Assembly (NCBI RefSeq): GCF_000003605.2
Contig: NW_003125956.1
Location: 67,171 to 131,170, forward strand
DNA: 64,000 bases
DNA from: Saccoglossus kowalevskii
Taxonomy: Eukaryota; Hemichordata; Enteropneusta; Harrimaniidae
Reading direction: 5' to 3'
Position numbers and translations under genes: made by a program. Each line of letters opens with the position of its first letter. The stretch's first letter is position 1. The notes beneath the pieces were generated by a model. It worked only from the letters and a program-made list of their open reading frames with translations, did not search any database and had not been told where the DNA came from. Below are positions 13,616 through 28,430 of the stretch, piece after piece.

Positions 13616-15649
13616 GACCAACACTAGGGTTAATTAATAGGCATACACTGACCAACACTAGGGTTAATTAATAGGCATACACTGACCAACACTAGGGTTT
13701 ATTAATAGGCATACACTGACCAACACTAGTGTCTATCAATAGGCATACACTGACCAACACTAGTGTTCATTAATAGGCATACACTGACCAACACTAGGGT
13801 TTATTAATAGGCATACACTGACCAACACTAGGGTTTATTAATAGGCATACAGTGACCAACAATAGGGTTTATTAATAGGCACAAACTGACCAACACTAGG
13901 GTTTATTAATAGGCATACACTGACCAACACTAGGGTTTATTAATAGGCATACACTGACCAACAATAGGGTTTATTAATAGGCACAAACTGACCAACACTA
14001 GGGTTTATTAATAGGCATACACTGACCAACACTAGGGTTTTTTAATAGGCATACACTGACCAACACTAGGGTTTATTAATAGGCAGACACTGACCAACAC
14101 TAGTGTCTATTAATAGGGAGACACTGACCAACACTAGGGTTTATTAATAGACATACACTGACCAACACTAGGGTTTATTAATAGGCAGACACTGACCAAC
14201 ACTAGGGATATTTAATAGGCATACACTGACCAACACTAGGGTTTATTAATAGGCATACATTGACCATCACTAGGGTTTATTAATAGGCATACACTGACCA
14301 ACACTAGGGTCTATTAATAGGCAGACACTGACCAACACTAGGGTTTATTAATAGGCATACACTGACTAACACTAGGGTTTATTAATAGGCATACACTGAC
14401 CTACACTAGAGTTTATTAATAGGCATACACTGACAAACACTAGTGTCTATTAATAGGCAGACACTGACCTATACTAGGGTTTATTAATAGGCAGACACTG
14501 ACCTATATTAGGGTTTACTAATAGGCATACACTGACCAACACTAGGGTTTATTAATAGGCAGACACTGATGTATACTTGGGTTTATTAATAGGCATACAT
14601 TGACCAACACTAGTTTTTATTAATAGGCATACACTGACCAACACTAGGGTTTATTAATAGGCAGACACTGACCAACACGAGGGTTTATTAATAGACATAC
14701 ACTGACCAACACTAGTTTTTATTAATAGGCATACACTGACCAACACTAGTGTCTTTTAATAGGCAGACACTGACCTATACTAGGGTTTATTAATAGGCAC
14801 AAACTGACCAACACTAGGGTTTATTAATAGGCATACACTGACCGAAACTAGGGTTAATTAATAGGCATACACTGACCAACACTAGGGTTTATTAATAGGC
14901 ATACACTGACCAACACTAGTGTGTATTAATATGCATACACTGACCAACACTAGTGTTTATTAATAGGCATACACTGACCAACACTAGGGTTTATTAATAG
15001 GCATACACTGACCAACGCTAGGGTTTATTAATAGCCATACACTGACCAACACTAGGGTTTATTAATAGGCACACACTGACCAACACTAGGGTTTATTAAT
15101 AGGCATACCCTGACCAACACTAGGGTTTATTAATAGGCATACACTGACCAACACTAGGGTTTATTAATAGGCAGACACTGACCAACACTAGTGTCTATTA
15201 ATAGGCAGACACTGACCAACACTAGGGTTTATTAATAGGCATACACTGACAAACACTAGGGTTTATTAATAGGCACACACTGACCTATACTAGGGTTTAT
15301 TAATAGACAGACACTGACCAACACTAGGGTTTATTAATAGGCATACATTGGCCAACACTAGAGTTTATTAATAGGCATACACTGACCAACACTAGGGTCT
15401 ATTAATTGGCAGACACTGACCCAACACTAGGGTTTATTAATAGGCATACACTGACCAACACTAGGGTGTATTAATAGCCATACACTGACCAACACTAGGG
15501 TTATTAATAGGCACACACTGACCAACACTAGGGTTTATTAATAGGCATACACTGACCAACACTAGGGTTTATTAATAGGCATACACTGACCAACACTAGG
15601 GTTTATTAATAGGCAGACACTGACCAACACTAGTGTCTATTAATAGGCA

Positions 15650-16985
15650 GACACTGACCAACACTAGGGTTTATTAATAGGCATACACTGACCAACACTA
15701 GGGTTTATTAATAGGCAGACACTGACCTATACTAGGGTTTATTAATAGACAGACACTGACCAACACTAGGGTTTATTAATAGGCATACATTGACCAACAC
15801 TAGGGTTTATTAATAGGCATACACTGATCAACACTAGGGTCTATTAATAGGCAGACACTGACCAACACTAAGGTTTATTAATAGGCATACACTGACTAAC
15901 ACTAGGGTTTATTAATAGGCATACACTGACCTACACTAGAGTTTATTAATAGGCATACACTGACCAACACTAGGGTTTATTAATAGGCATACACTGACCA
16001 ACACAAGGGTTTATTAATAGGCAGACACTGACCTATACTAGGGTTTACTAATAGGCATACACTGACCAACACTAGGGTTTATTAATAGGCAGACACTGAT
16101 GTATACTTGGGTTTATTAATAGGCATACATTGACCAACACTAGTATTTATTAATAGGCATACACTGACCAACACTAGGGTTTATTAATAGGCAGACACTG
16201 ACCAACACGAGGGTTTATTAATAGACATACACTGACCAACACTAGTTTTTATTAATAGGCATGCACTGACCAACACTAGTGTCTTTTAATAGGCAGACAC
16301 TGACCTATACTAGGGTTTATTAATAGGCACAAACTGACCAACACTAGGGTTTATTAATTGGCATACACTGACCGAAATTAGGGTTAATTAATAGGCATAC
16401 ACTGACCAACACTAGGGTTTATTAATAGGCATACATTGACCAACACTAGTGTGTATTAATAGGCATACACTGACCAACACTAGTGTTTATTAATAGGCAT
16501 ACACTGACCAACACTAGGGTTTATTAATAGGCATACACTGACCAACGCTAGGGTTTATTAATAGCCATACACTGACCAACACTAGGGTTTATTAATAGGC
16601 ACACACTGACCAACACTAGGGTTTATTAATAGGCATACACTGACCAACACTAGCGTTTATTAATAGGCATACACTGACCAACACTAGGGTTTATTAATAG
16701 GCAGACACTGACCAACACTAGTGTCTATTAATAGGCAGACACTGACCAACACTAGGGTTTATTAATAGGCATACACTGACAAACACTAGGGTTTATTAAT
16801 AGGCACACACTGACCTATACTAGGGTTTATTAATAGACAGACACTGACCAACACTAGGGTTTATTAATAGGCATACATTTACCAACACTAGAGTTTATTA
16901 ATAGGCATACACTGACCAACACAAGGGTTTATTAATAGGCAGACACTGACCTATACTAGGGTTTACTAATAGGCATACACTGACC
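15650..16985 (+). repeat. Long block A, partial copy 3
   Basis: Matches 6,548-7,883 at an offset of 9,102 bp: CACTAAGG, GACTAACAC, TAGTATTT, AATTGGCATAC with CCGAAATTAGG and CATACATTTACC all recur in order. A private ATGCACTG is near 16,262. Both ends coincide with single-base indels (a 35-bp unit at 15,421 and a 33-bp unit at 15,501 upstream; a 33-bp unit at 16,991 downstream). Confidence 0.88.
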
Positions 16986-17047
16986 AACACTAGGGTTATT
17001 AATAGGCATACACTGACCAACACTAGAGTTTATTAATAGGCATACAC

Positions 17048-17285
17048 TGACCAACACTAGGGTTTATTAATAGGCATACACTGACCAACACTAGGGTTTA
17101 TTAATAGGCATACACTGACCAACACTAGGGTTTATTAATAGGCATACACTGACCAACACTAGGGTTTATTAATAGGCATACACTGACCAACACTAGGGTT
17201 TATTAATAGGCATACACTGACCAACACTAGGGTTTATTAATAGGCATACACTGACCAACACTAGGGTTTATTAATAGGCATACAC
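17048..17285 (+). repeat. Run of seven identical consensus monomers
   Basis: Seven exact consensus monomers are bounded on both sides by units carrying TAGAGTTT (starting at 17,014 and 17,286). The flanking variants being the same suggests that the run grew between two copies of a repeated marker, or that a block with TAGAGTTT at its end was duplicated. A 33-bp unit (TAGGGTTATT, near 16,991) lies just upstream, at the right end of the block 15,650-16,985. Confidence 0.92.
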
Positions 17286-19320
17286 TGACCAACACTAGAG
17301 TTTATTAATAGGCATACACTGACCAACACTAGGGTTTATTAATAGGCATACACTGACCAACACTAGGGTTTATTAATAGGCAGACACTGACCTATACTAG
17401 GGTTTATTAATAGGCATACACTGACCAACACTAGGGTTTATTAATAGGCAGACACTGATGTATACTTGGGTTTATTAATAGGCATACACTGACCAACACT
17501 AGTTTTTATTAATAGGCATACACTGACCAACACTAGGGTTTATTAATAGGCAGACACTGACCAACACTAGGGTTTATTAATAGACATACACTGACCAACA
17601 CTAGTTTTTATTAATAGGCATACACTGACAAACACTAGTGTCTATTAATAGGCAGACACTGACCTACACTAGGGTTAATTAATAGGCACAAACTGACCAA
17701 CACTAGGGTTTATTAATAGGCATACACTGACCAACACTAGCGTTTATTAATAGGCATACACTGACCAACACTAGCGTTTATTAATAAGCATAAACTGACC
17801 AACACTAGTGTCTATTAATAGGCATACACTGACCAACACTAGGGTTTATTAATAGGCATACACTGACCAACACTAGGGTTAATTAATAGGCATACACTGA
17901 CCAACACTAGGGTTTATTAATAGGCATACACTGACCATCACTAGTGTCTATCAATAGGCATACACTGACCAACACTAGTGTTTATTAATAGGCATACACT
18001 GACCAACACTAGGGTTTATTAATAGGCATACACTGACCAACACTAGGGTTTATTAATAGGCATACACTGACCAACAATAGGGTTTATTAATAGGCACAAA
18101 CTGACCAACACTAGGGTTTATTAATAGGCATACACTGACCAACACTAGGGTTTATTAATAGGCATACATTGACCAACACTAGTTTTTATTAATAGGCATA
18201 CACTGACCAACACTAGGGTTTATTAATAGGCAGACACTGACCAACACGAGGGTTTATTAATAGACATACACTGACCAACACTAGTTTTTATTAATAGGCA
18301 TACACTGACCAACACTAGTGTCTTTTAATAGGCAGACACTGACCTATACTAGGGTTTATTAATAGGCACAAACTGACCAACACTAGGGTTTATTAATAGG
18401 CATACACTGACCAACACTAGGGTTTATTAATAGGCATACACTGACCGAAACTAGGGTTAATTAATAGGCATACACTGACCAACACTAGGGTTTATTAATA
18501 GGCATACACTGACCAACACTAGTGTGTATTAATAGGCATACACTGACCAACACTAGTGTGTATTAATAGGCATACACTGACCAACACTAGTGTTTATTAA
18601 TAGGCATACACTGACCAACACTAGGGTTTATTAATAGGCATATACTGACCAACGCTAGGGTTTATTAATAGCCATACACTGACCAACACTAGGGTTTATT
18701 AATAGGCACACACTGACCAACACTAGGGTTTATTAATAGGCATACACTGACCAACACTAGGGTTTATTAATAGGCATACACTGACCAACACTAGGGTTTA
18801 TTAATAGGCAGACACTGACCAACACTAGTGTCTATTAATAGGCAGACACTGACCAACACTAGGGTTTATTAATAGGCATACACTGACCAACACTAGGGTT
18901 TATTAATAGGCACACACTGACCTATACTAGGGTTTATTAATAGACAGACACTGACCAACACTAGGGTTTATTAATAGGCATACATTGACCAACACTAGAG
19001 TTTATTAATAGGCATACTAGTGACCAACACTAGGGTGTATTAATTGGCAGACACTGACCAACACTAGGGTTTATTAATAGGCATACACTGACCAACACTA
19101 GGGTGTATTAATAGGCATAAACTGACCTACACTAGGGTTTATTAATAGGCATACTCTGACCAACACTAGGGTTTATTAATAGGCATACACTGACCAACAC
19201 TAGGGTTTATTAATAGGCAGACACTGACCTATACTAGAGTTTATTAATAGGCATACACTGACCAACACTAGGGTGTATTAATTGGCAGACACTGACCAAC
19301 ACTAGGGTTTATTAATAGGC

Positions 19321-20295
19321 ATACACTGACCAACACTAGGGTGTATTAATAGGCATACACTGACCTACACTAGGGTTTATTAATAGGCATACTCTGACCA
19401 ACACTAGGGTTTATTAATAGGCATACACTGACCAACACTAGGGTTTATTAATAGGCAGACACTGACCTATACTAGGGTTTATTAATAGGCATACACTGAC
19501 CAACACTAGGCTTTATTAATAGGCATACACTGACCAACACTAGGGTTTATTAATAGGCATACACTGACCAACACTAGAGTTTATTAATAGGCACACACTG
19601 ACCAACACTAGGGTTTAATTATAGGCATACACTGACCAACACTAGTGTCTATTAATAGGCATACACTGACCAACACTAGTGTTTATTAATAGGCATACAC
19701 TGACCAATACTAGGGTTTATTAATAGGCATACACTGACCAACACTAGGGTTTATTAATAGCCATACACTGACCAACACTAGGGTTTATTAATAGGCACAC
19801 ACTGACCAACACTAGGGTTTATTAATAGGCATACACTGACCAACACTAGGGTTTATTAATAGGCATACACTGACCAACACTAGGGTTTATTAATAGGCAG
19901 ACACTGACCAACACTAGTGTCTATTAATAGGCAGACACTGACCAACACTAGGGTTTATTAATAGGCATACACTGACAAACACTAGGGTTTATTAATAGGC
20001 ACACACTGACCTATACTAGGGTTTATTAATAGTCAGACACTGACCAACACTAGGGTTTATTAATTGACATACACTGACCAACACTAGCGTTTATTAATAG
20101 GCATACACTGACCAACACTAGCGTTTATTAATAGGCATACACTGACCTACACTAGGGTTTATTAATAGGCATACACTGACCAACACTAGGCATTATTAAT
20201 AGGAATACACTGACCTTCACTAGTGTTTATTAATAGGCAGACACTAACCTATACTAGGGTTTATTAATAGGCATACACTGACCAACACTAGGGTT
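19321..20295 (+). repeat. Long block C, copy 1
   Basis: Markers in order: CATACTCTG, AGGCTTTATT, TAGAGTTT, GGGTTTAATTATAGG (19,611), CCAATACTAGGG, AATAGCCATAC, paired TAGCGTTT units, AGGCATTATTAATAGGAATAC, GACCTTCAC and CACTAACCTATAC. It has private AATAGTCAGAC and AATTGACATAC changes (about 20,031-20,068), which also occur at about 54,795-54,835. Confidence 0.9.
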
Positions 20296-21196
20296 TATTA
20301 ATAGGCAGATACTGACCAACACTAGGGTTTATTAATAAACATACACTGACCAACACTAGTTTTTATTAATAGGCATACACTGACCAACACTAGTGTCTAT
20401 TAATAGGCAGACACTGACCTATACTAGAGTTTATTAATAGGCACAAACTGACCAACACTAGGGTTTATTAATTGGCATACACTGACCAATAGTTGGGTTT
20501 ATTAATAGGCATACACTGACCAACACTAGGGTTTATTAATAGGCATACACTGACCAACACTAGGGTTTATTAATAGGCATACACTGACCAACACTAGGGT
20601 TTATTAATAGGCACACACTGACCAACACTAGGGTTTATTAATAGGCACACACTGAGCAACACTAGGGTTTATTAATAGGCATACACTGACCAACACTGGG
20701 GTTTATTAAAAGGCATACACTGACCAACACTAGGGTTTATTAATAGGCATACACTGACCAACACTAGTGTTCATTAATAGGCATACACTGACCAACACTA
20801 GCGTTTATTAATAGGCATACACTGACCTACACTAGGGTTTATTAATTGGCATACACTGACCAACACTAGCGTTTATTAATAGGCATACACTGACCAACAC
20901 TAGCGTTTATTAATAGGCATACACTGACCTACACTAGGGTTTATTAATAGGCATACACTGACCAACACTAGGCATTATTAATAGGCATACACTGACCTTC
21001 ACTAGGGTTTATTAATAGGCAGACACTAACCTATACTAGGGTTTATTAATAGGCATACACTGACCAACACTAGGGTTTTTTAATAGGCAGACACTGACCT
21101 ATACTAGGGATTATTAATAGGCATACACTGACCAACACTAGTTTTTCTTAATAGGCATACACTGACCTACACTAGGGTATATTAATAGGCAGACAC

Positions 21197-21230
21197 TGAC
21201 CAACACTAGTTTCTATTAATAGGCAGACAC
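21197..21230 (+). repeat. Full-length version of the TAGTTTCT monomer
   Basis: The only place where TAGTTTCT sits in an intact 34-bp unit. The downstream units (GCAGAC, GCACAC, GCATAC, GCAGAC with CCTAT) match the right flank of the deletion monomers, but the left flank belongs to another block type (TTTTTCTTAATAGG, then GGGTATATTAATAGG). It is either the undeleted ancestor or, more likely given the mismatched left flank, a product of recombination that rejoined the short unit to ten normal bases. Confidence 0.85.
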
Positions 21231-23848
21231 TGACCAACACTAGGGTTTATTAATAGGCACACACTGACCAACACTAGGGTTTATTAATAGGCATACACTG
21301 ACCAACACTAGGGTTTATTAATAGGCAGACACTGACCTATACTAGGGTTTATTAATAGACAGACACTGACCAACACTAGGGTTTATTAATAGGCATACAT
21401 TGACCAACACTAGGGTTTATTAATAGGCATACACTGATCAACACTAGGGTCTATTAATAGGCAGACACTGACCAACACTAGGGTTTATTAATAGGCATAC
21501 ACTGACCAACACTAGGGTTTATTAATAGGCATACACTGACAAACACTAGTGTCTATTAATAGGCAGACACTGTTTTACACTAGGGTTAATTAATAGGCAC
21601 AAACTGACCAACACTAGGGTTTATTAATAGGCATACACTGACCAACACTAGCGTTTATTAATAGGCATACACTGACCAACACTAGCGTTTATTAATAAGC
21701 ATAAACTGACCAACACTAGTGTCTATTAATAGGCATACACTGACCAACACTAGGGTTTATTAATCGGCATACACTGACCAACACTAGGGTTAATTAATAG
21801 GCATACACTGACCAACACTAGGGTTTATTAATAGGCATACACTGACCAACACTAGTGTCTATCAATAGGCATACACTGACCAACACTAGTGTTTATTAAT
21901 AGGCATACACTGACCAACACTAGGGTTTATTAATAGGCATACACTGACCAACACTAGGGTTTATTAATAGGCATACACTGACCAACAATAGGGTTTATTA
22001 ATAGGCACAAACTGACCAACACTAGGGTTTATTAATAGGCATACACTGACCAACACTAGGGTTTATTAATAGGCATACATTGACCAACACTAGTTTTTAT
22101 TAATAGGCATACACTGACCAACACTAGGGTTTATTAATAGGCAGACACTGACCAACACGAGGGTTTATTAATAGACATACACTGACCAACACTAGTTTTT
22201 ATTAATAGGCATACACTGACCAACACTAGTGTCTTTTAATAGGCAGACACTGACCTATACTAGGGTTTATTAATAGGCACAAACTGACCAACACTAGGGT
22301 TTATTAATAGGCATACACTGACCAACACTAGGGTTAATTAATAGGCATACACTGACCAACGCTAGGGTTTATTAATAGGCATACACTGACCAACACTAGG
22401 GTTTATTAATAGGCACACACTGACCAACACTAGGGTTTATTAATAGGCATACACTGACCAACACTAGGGTTTATTAATAGGCATACACTGACCAACACTA
22501 GGGTTTATTAATAGGCAGACACTGACCAACACTAGTGTCTATTAATAGGCAGACACTGACCAACACTAGGGTTTATTAATAGGCATACACTGACAAACAC
22601 TAGGGTTTATTAATAGGCACACACTGACCTATACTAGGGTTTATTAATAGACAGACACTGACCAACACTAGGGTTTATTAATAGGCATACATTGACCAAC
22701 ACTAGAGTTTATTAATAGGCATACACTGACCAACACTAGGGTCTATTAATTGGCAGACACTGACCAACACTAGGGTTTATTAATAGGCATAAACTGACCA
22801 ACACTAGGGTGTATTAATAGGCATACACTGACCTACACTAGGGTTTATTAATAGGCATACACTGACCAACACTAGGGTTTATTATTAGGCATACACTGAC
22901 CAACACTAGGGTTTATTAATAGGCAGACACTGACCTATACTAGGGTTTATTAATAGGCATACACTGACCAACACTAGGCTTTATTAATAGGCATACACTG
23001 ACCAACACTAGGGTTTATTAATAGGCATACACTGACCAACACTAGGGTTTATTAATAAGCACACACTGACCAACACTAGGGTTTATTAATAGGCATACAC
23101 TGACCAACACTAGTGTCTATTAATAGGCATACACTGACCAACACTAGTGTTTATTAATAGGCATACACTGACCAACACTAGGGTTTATTAATAGGCATAC
23201 ACTGACCAACACTAGGGTTTATTAATAGCCATACACTGACCAACACTAGGGTTTATTAATAGGCACACACTGACCAACACTAGGGTTTATTAATAGGCAT
23301 ACACTGACCAACACTAGGGTTTATTAATAGGCATACACTGACCAACACTAGGGTTTATTAATAGGCAGACACTGACCAACACTAGTGTCTATTAATAGGC
23401 AGACACTGACCAACACTAGGGTTTATTAATAGGCATACACTGACAAACACTAGGGTTTATTAATAGGCACACACTGACCTATACTAGGGTTTATTAATAG
23501 ACAGACACTGACCAACACTAGGGTTTATTAATTGGCATACACCGACCAACACTAGCGTTTATTAATAGGCAGACACTGACCTATACTAGGGTTTATTAAT
23601 AGGCACAAACTGACCAACACTAGGGTTTATTAATAGGCACAAACTGACCAACACTAGGGTTTATTAATAGGCATACACTGACCAACACTAGGGTTTATTT
23701 ATAGGCATACACTGACAAACACTAGGGTTTATTAATAGACAGACACTGACCAATACTAGTGTTTATTAATAGGCATACACTGATCAACACTAGGGTTTAT
23801 TAATAGACATAGACTGACCAACACTAGGGTTTATTAATATGCATACAC

Positions 23849-23872
23849 TAGTTTCTATTAATAGGCAGACAC
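23849..23872 (+). repeat. 24-bp deletion monomer, copy 3
   Basis: Same breakpoint. The full upstream series is present: TTTATAGG, GACAAACAC, GACAGACACTGACCAATAC, GATCAAC, then ACATAGAC. Downstream is the TTTGTTAATAGGCACACAC unit shared with copies 2, 4, 5, 6 and 7. Confidence 0.95.
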
Positions 23873-26800
23873 TGACCAACACTAGGGTTTATTAATAGGC
23901 ACACACTGACCAACACTAGGGTTTGTTAATAGGCACACACTGACCAACACTAGGGTTTATTAATAGGCATACACTGACCAACACTAGGGTTTATTAATAG
24001 GCAGACACTGACCTATACTAGGGTTTATTAATAGACAGACACTGACCAACACTAGGGTTTATTAATAGGCATACATTGACCAACACTAGGGTTTATGAAT
24101 AGGCATACACTGATCAACACTAGGGTCTATTAATAGGCAGACACTGACCAACACTAGGGTTTATTAATAGGCATACACTGACCAACACTAGGGTTTATTA
24201 ATAGGCATACACTGACCTACACTAGAGTTTATTAATAGGCATACACTGACCAACACTAGGGTTTATTAATAGGCATACACTGACCAACACTAGGGTTTAT
24301 TAATGGGCAGACACTGACCTATACTAGGGTTTATTAATAGGCATACACTGACCAACACTAGGGTTTATTAATAGGCAGACACTGATGTATACTTGGGTTT
24401 ATTAATAGGCATACACTGACCAACACTAGTTTTTATTAATAGGCATACACTGACCAACACTAGGGTTTATTAATAGGCACAAACTGACCAACACTAGGGT
24501 TTATTAATAGGCATACACTGACTAACACTAGCGTTTATTAATAGGCATACACTGACCAACACTAGCGTTTATTAATAAGCATAAACTGACCAAAACTAGT
24601 GTCTATTAATAGGCATACACTGACCAACACTAGGGTTTATTAATAGGCATACTCTGACCAACACTAGGGTTAATTAATAGGCATACACTGACCAACACTA
24701 GGGTTTATTAATAGGCATACACTGACCAACACTAGTGTCTATCAATAGGCATACACTGACCAACACTAGTGTTCATTAATAGGCATACACTGACCAACAC
24801 TAGGGTTTATTAATAGGCATACACTGACCAACACTAGGGTTTATTAATAGGCATACACTGACCAACACTAGTGTGTATTAATAGATATACACTGACCAAC
24901 ACTAGTGTGTATTAATAGGCATACACTGACCAACACTAGTGTTTATTAATAGGCATACACTGACCAACACTAGGGTTTATTAATAGGCATATACTGACCA
25001 ACGCTAGGGTTTATTAATAGCCATACACTGACCAACACTAGGGTTTATTAATAGGCACACACTGACCAACACTAGGGTTTATTAATAGGCATACACTGAC
25101 CAACACTAGGGTTTATTAATAGGCATACACTGACCAACACTAGGGTTTATTAATAGGCACACACTGACCAACACTAGGGATTATTAATAGGCACACACTG
25201 ACCAACACTAGGGTTTATTAATAGGCATACACTGACCAACACTAGGGTTTATTAATAGGCAGACACTGACCTATACTAGGGTTTATTAATAGACAGACAC
25301 TGACCAACACTAGGGTTTATTAATAGGCATACATTGACCAACACTTGGGTTTATTAATAGGCATACACTGATCAACACTAGGGTCTATTAATAGGCAGAC
25401 ACTGACCAACACTAGGGTTTATTAATAGGCATACACTGACCAACACTAGGGTTTATTAATAGGCATACACTGACCTACACTAGAGTTTATTAATAGGCAT
25501 ACACTGACCAACACTAGGGTTTATTAATAGGCATACACTGACCAACACTAGGGTTTATTAATAGGCAGACACTGACCTATACTAGGGTTTATTAATAGGC
25601 ATACACTGACCAACACTAGGGTTTATTAATAGGCAGACACTGATGTATACTTGGGTTTATTAATAGGCATACACTGACCAACACTAGTTTTTATTAATAG
25701 GCATACACTGACCAACACTAGGGTTTATTAATAGGCAGACACTGACCAACACTAGGGTTTATTAATAGACATACACTGACCAACACTAGTTTTCATTAAT
25801 AGGCATACACTGACAAACACTAGTGTCTATTAATAGGCAGACACTGACCTACACTAGGGTTAATTAATAGGCACAAACTGACCAACACTAGGGTTTATTA
25901 ATAGGCATACACTGACCAACACTAGGGTTTATTAATAGGCATACACTGACCAACACTAGGGTTTATTAATAGGCATACACTGACCAACAATAGGGTTTAT
26001 TAATAGGCACAAACTGACCAACACTAGGGTTTATTAATAGGCATACACTGACCAACACTAGGGTTTATTAATAGGCATACATTGACCAACACTAGTTTTT
26101 ATTAATAGGCATACACTGACCAACACTAGGGTTTATTAATAGGCAGACACTGACCAACACGAGGGTTTATTAATAGACATACACTGACCAACACTAGTGT
26201 TTTATTAATAGGCATACACTGACCAACACTAGTGTCTTATTAATAGGCAGACACTGACCTATACTAGGGTTTATTAATAGGCACAAACTGACCAACACTA
26301 GGGTTTATTAATAGGCATACACTGACCAACACTAGTGTGTATTAATAGGCATACACTGACCAACACTAGTGTTTATTAATAGGCATACACTGACCAACAC
26401 TAGGGTTTATTAATAGGCATACACTGACCAACGCTAGGGTTTATTAATAGCCATACACTGACCAACACTAGGGTTTATTAATAGGCACACACTGACCAAC
26501 ACTAGGGTTTATTAATAGGCATACACTGACCAACACTAGGGTTTATTAATAGGCATACACTGACAAACACTAGTGTCTATTAATAGGCAGACACTGACCT
26601 ACACTAGGGTTAATTAATAGGCACAAACTGACCAACACTAGGGTTTATTAATAGGCATACACTGACCAACACTAGCGTTTATTAATAGGCATACACTGAC
26701 CAACACTAGCGTTTATTAATAAGCATAAACTGACCAACACTAGTGTCTATTAATAGGCATACACTGACCAACACTAGGGTTTATTAATAGGCATACACTG

Positions 26801-28158
26801 ACCAACACTAGGGTTAATTAATAGGCATACACTGACCAACACTAGGGTTTATTAATAGGCATACACTGACCAACACTAGTGTCTATCAATAGGCATACAC
26901 TGACCAACACTAGTGTTTATTAATAGGCATACACTGACCAACACTAGGGTTTATTAATAGGCATACACTGACCAACACTAGGGTTTATTAATAGGCATAC
27001 ACTGACCAACAATATGGTTTATTAATAGGCACAAACTGACCAACACTAGGGTTTATTAATAGGCATACACTGACCAACACTAGGAATTATTAATAGGCAT
27101 ACATTGACCAACACTAGTTTTTATTAATAGGCATACACTGACCAACACTAGGGTTTATTAATAGGCAGACACTGACCAACACGAGGGTTTATTAATAGAC
27201 ATACACTGACCAACACTAGTTTTTATTAATAGGCATACACTGACCAACACTAGTGTCTTTTAATAGGCAGACACTGACCTATACTAGGGTTTATTAATAG
27301 GCACAAACTGACCAACACTAGGGTTTATTAATAGGCATACACTGACCAACACTAGGGTTTATTAATAGGCATACACTGACCGAAACTAGGGTTAATTAAT
27401 AGGCATACACTGACCAACACTAGGGTTTATTAATAGGCATACACGGACCAACACTAGTGTGTATTAATAGGCATACACTGACCAACACTAGTGTGTATTA
27501 ATAGGCATACACTGACCAACACTAGTGTTTATTAATAGGCATACACTGACCAAGACTAGGGTTTATTAATAGGCATATACTGACCAACGCTAGTGTTTAT
27601 TAATAGCCATACACTGACCAACACTAGGGTTTATTAATAGGCACACACTGACCAACACTAGGGTTTATTAATAGGCATACACTGACCAACACTAGGGTTT
27701 ATTAATAGGCATACACTGACCAACACTAGGGTTTATTAATAGGCAGACACTGACCAACACTAGTGGCTATTAATAGGCAGACACTGACCAACACTAGGGT
27801 TTATTAATAGGCATACACTGACAAACACTAGGGTTTATTAATAGGCACACACTGACCTATACTAGGGTTTATTAATAGACAGACACTGACCAACACTAGG
27901 GTTTATTAATAGGCATACATTGACCAACACTAGAGTTTATTAATAGGCATACACTGACCAACACTAGGGTCTATTAATTGGCAGACACTGACCAACACTA
28001 GGGTTTATTAATAGGCATACACTGACCAACACTAGGGTTTATTAATAGGCATACACTGACCTACACTAGGGTTTATTAATAGGCATACACTGACCAACAC
28101 TAGGGTTTATTAATAGGCATACACTGACCAACACTAGGGTTTATTAATAGGCAGACAC

Positions 28159-28430
28159 TGACCAACACTAGGGTTTATTAATAGGCATACACTGACCAAC
28201 ACTAGGGTTTATTAATAGGCATACACTGACCAACACTAGGGTTTATTAATAGGCATACACTGACCAACACTAGGGTTTATTAATAGGCATACACTGACCA
28301 ACACTAGGGTTTATTAATAGGCATACACTGACCAACACTAGGGTTTATTAATAGGCATACACTGACCAACACTAGGGTTTATTAATAGGCATACACTGAC
28401 CAACACTAGGGTTTATTAATAGGCATACAC
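28159..28430 (+). repeat. Run of eight identical consensus monomers
   Basis: Eight consecutive monomers are letter-for-letter the consensus, the longest pure run I found. It is preceded by a unit ending in GCAGACAC and followed by one ending in GCACACAC. Elsewhere two or three consensus units in a row is typical before a variant appears. This suggests a recent local expansion by slippage or short unequal exchange. Collapse or over-expansion in assembly would look the same. Confidence 0.93.
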
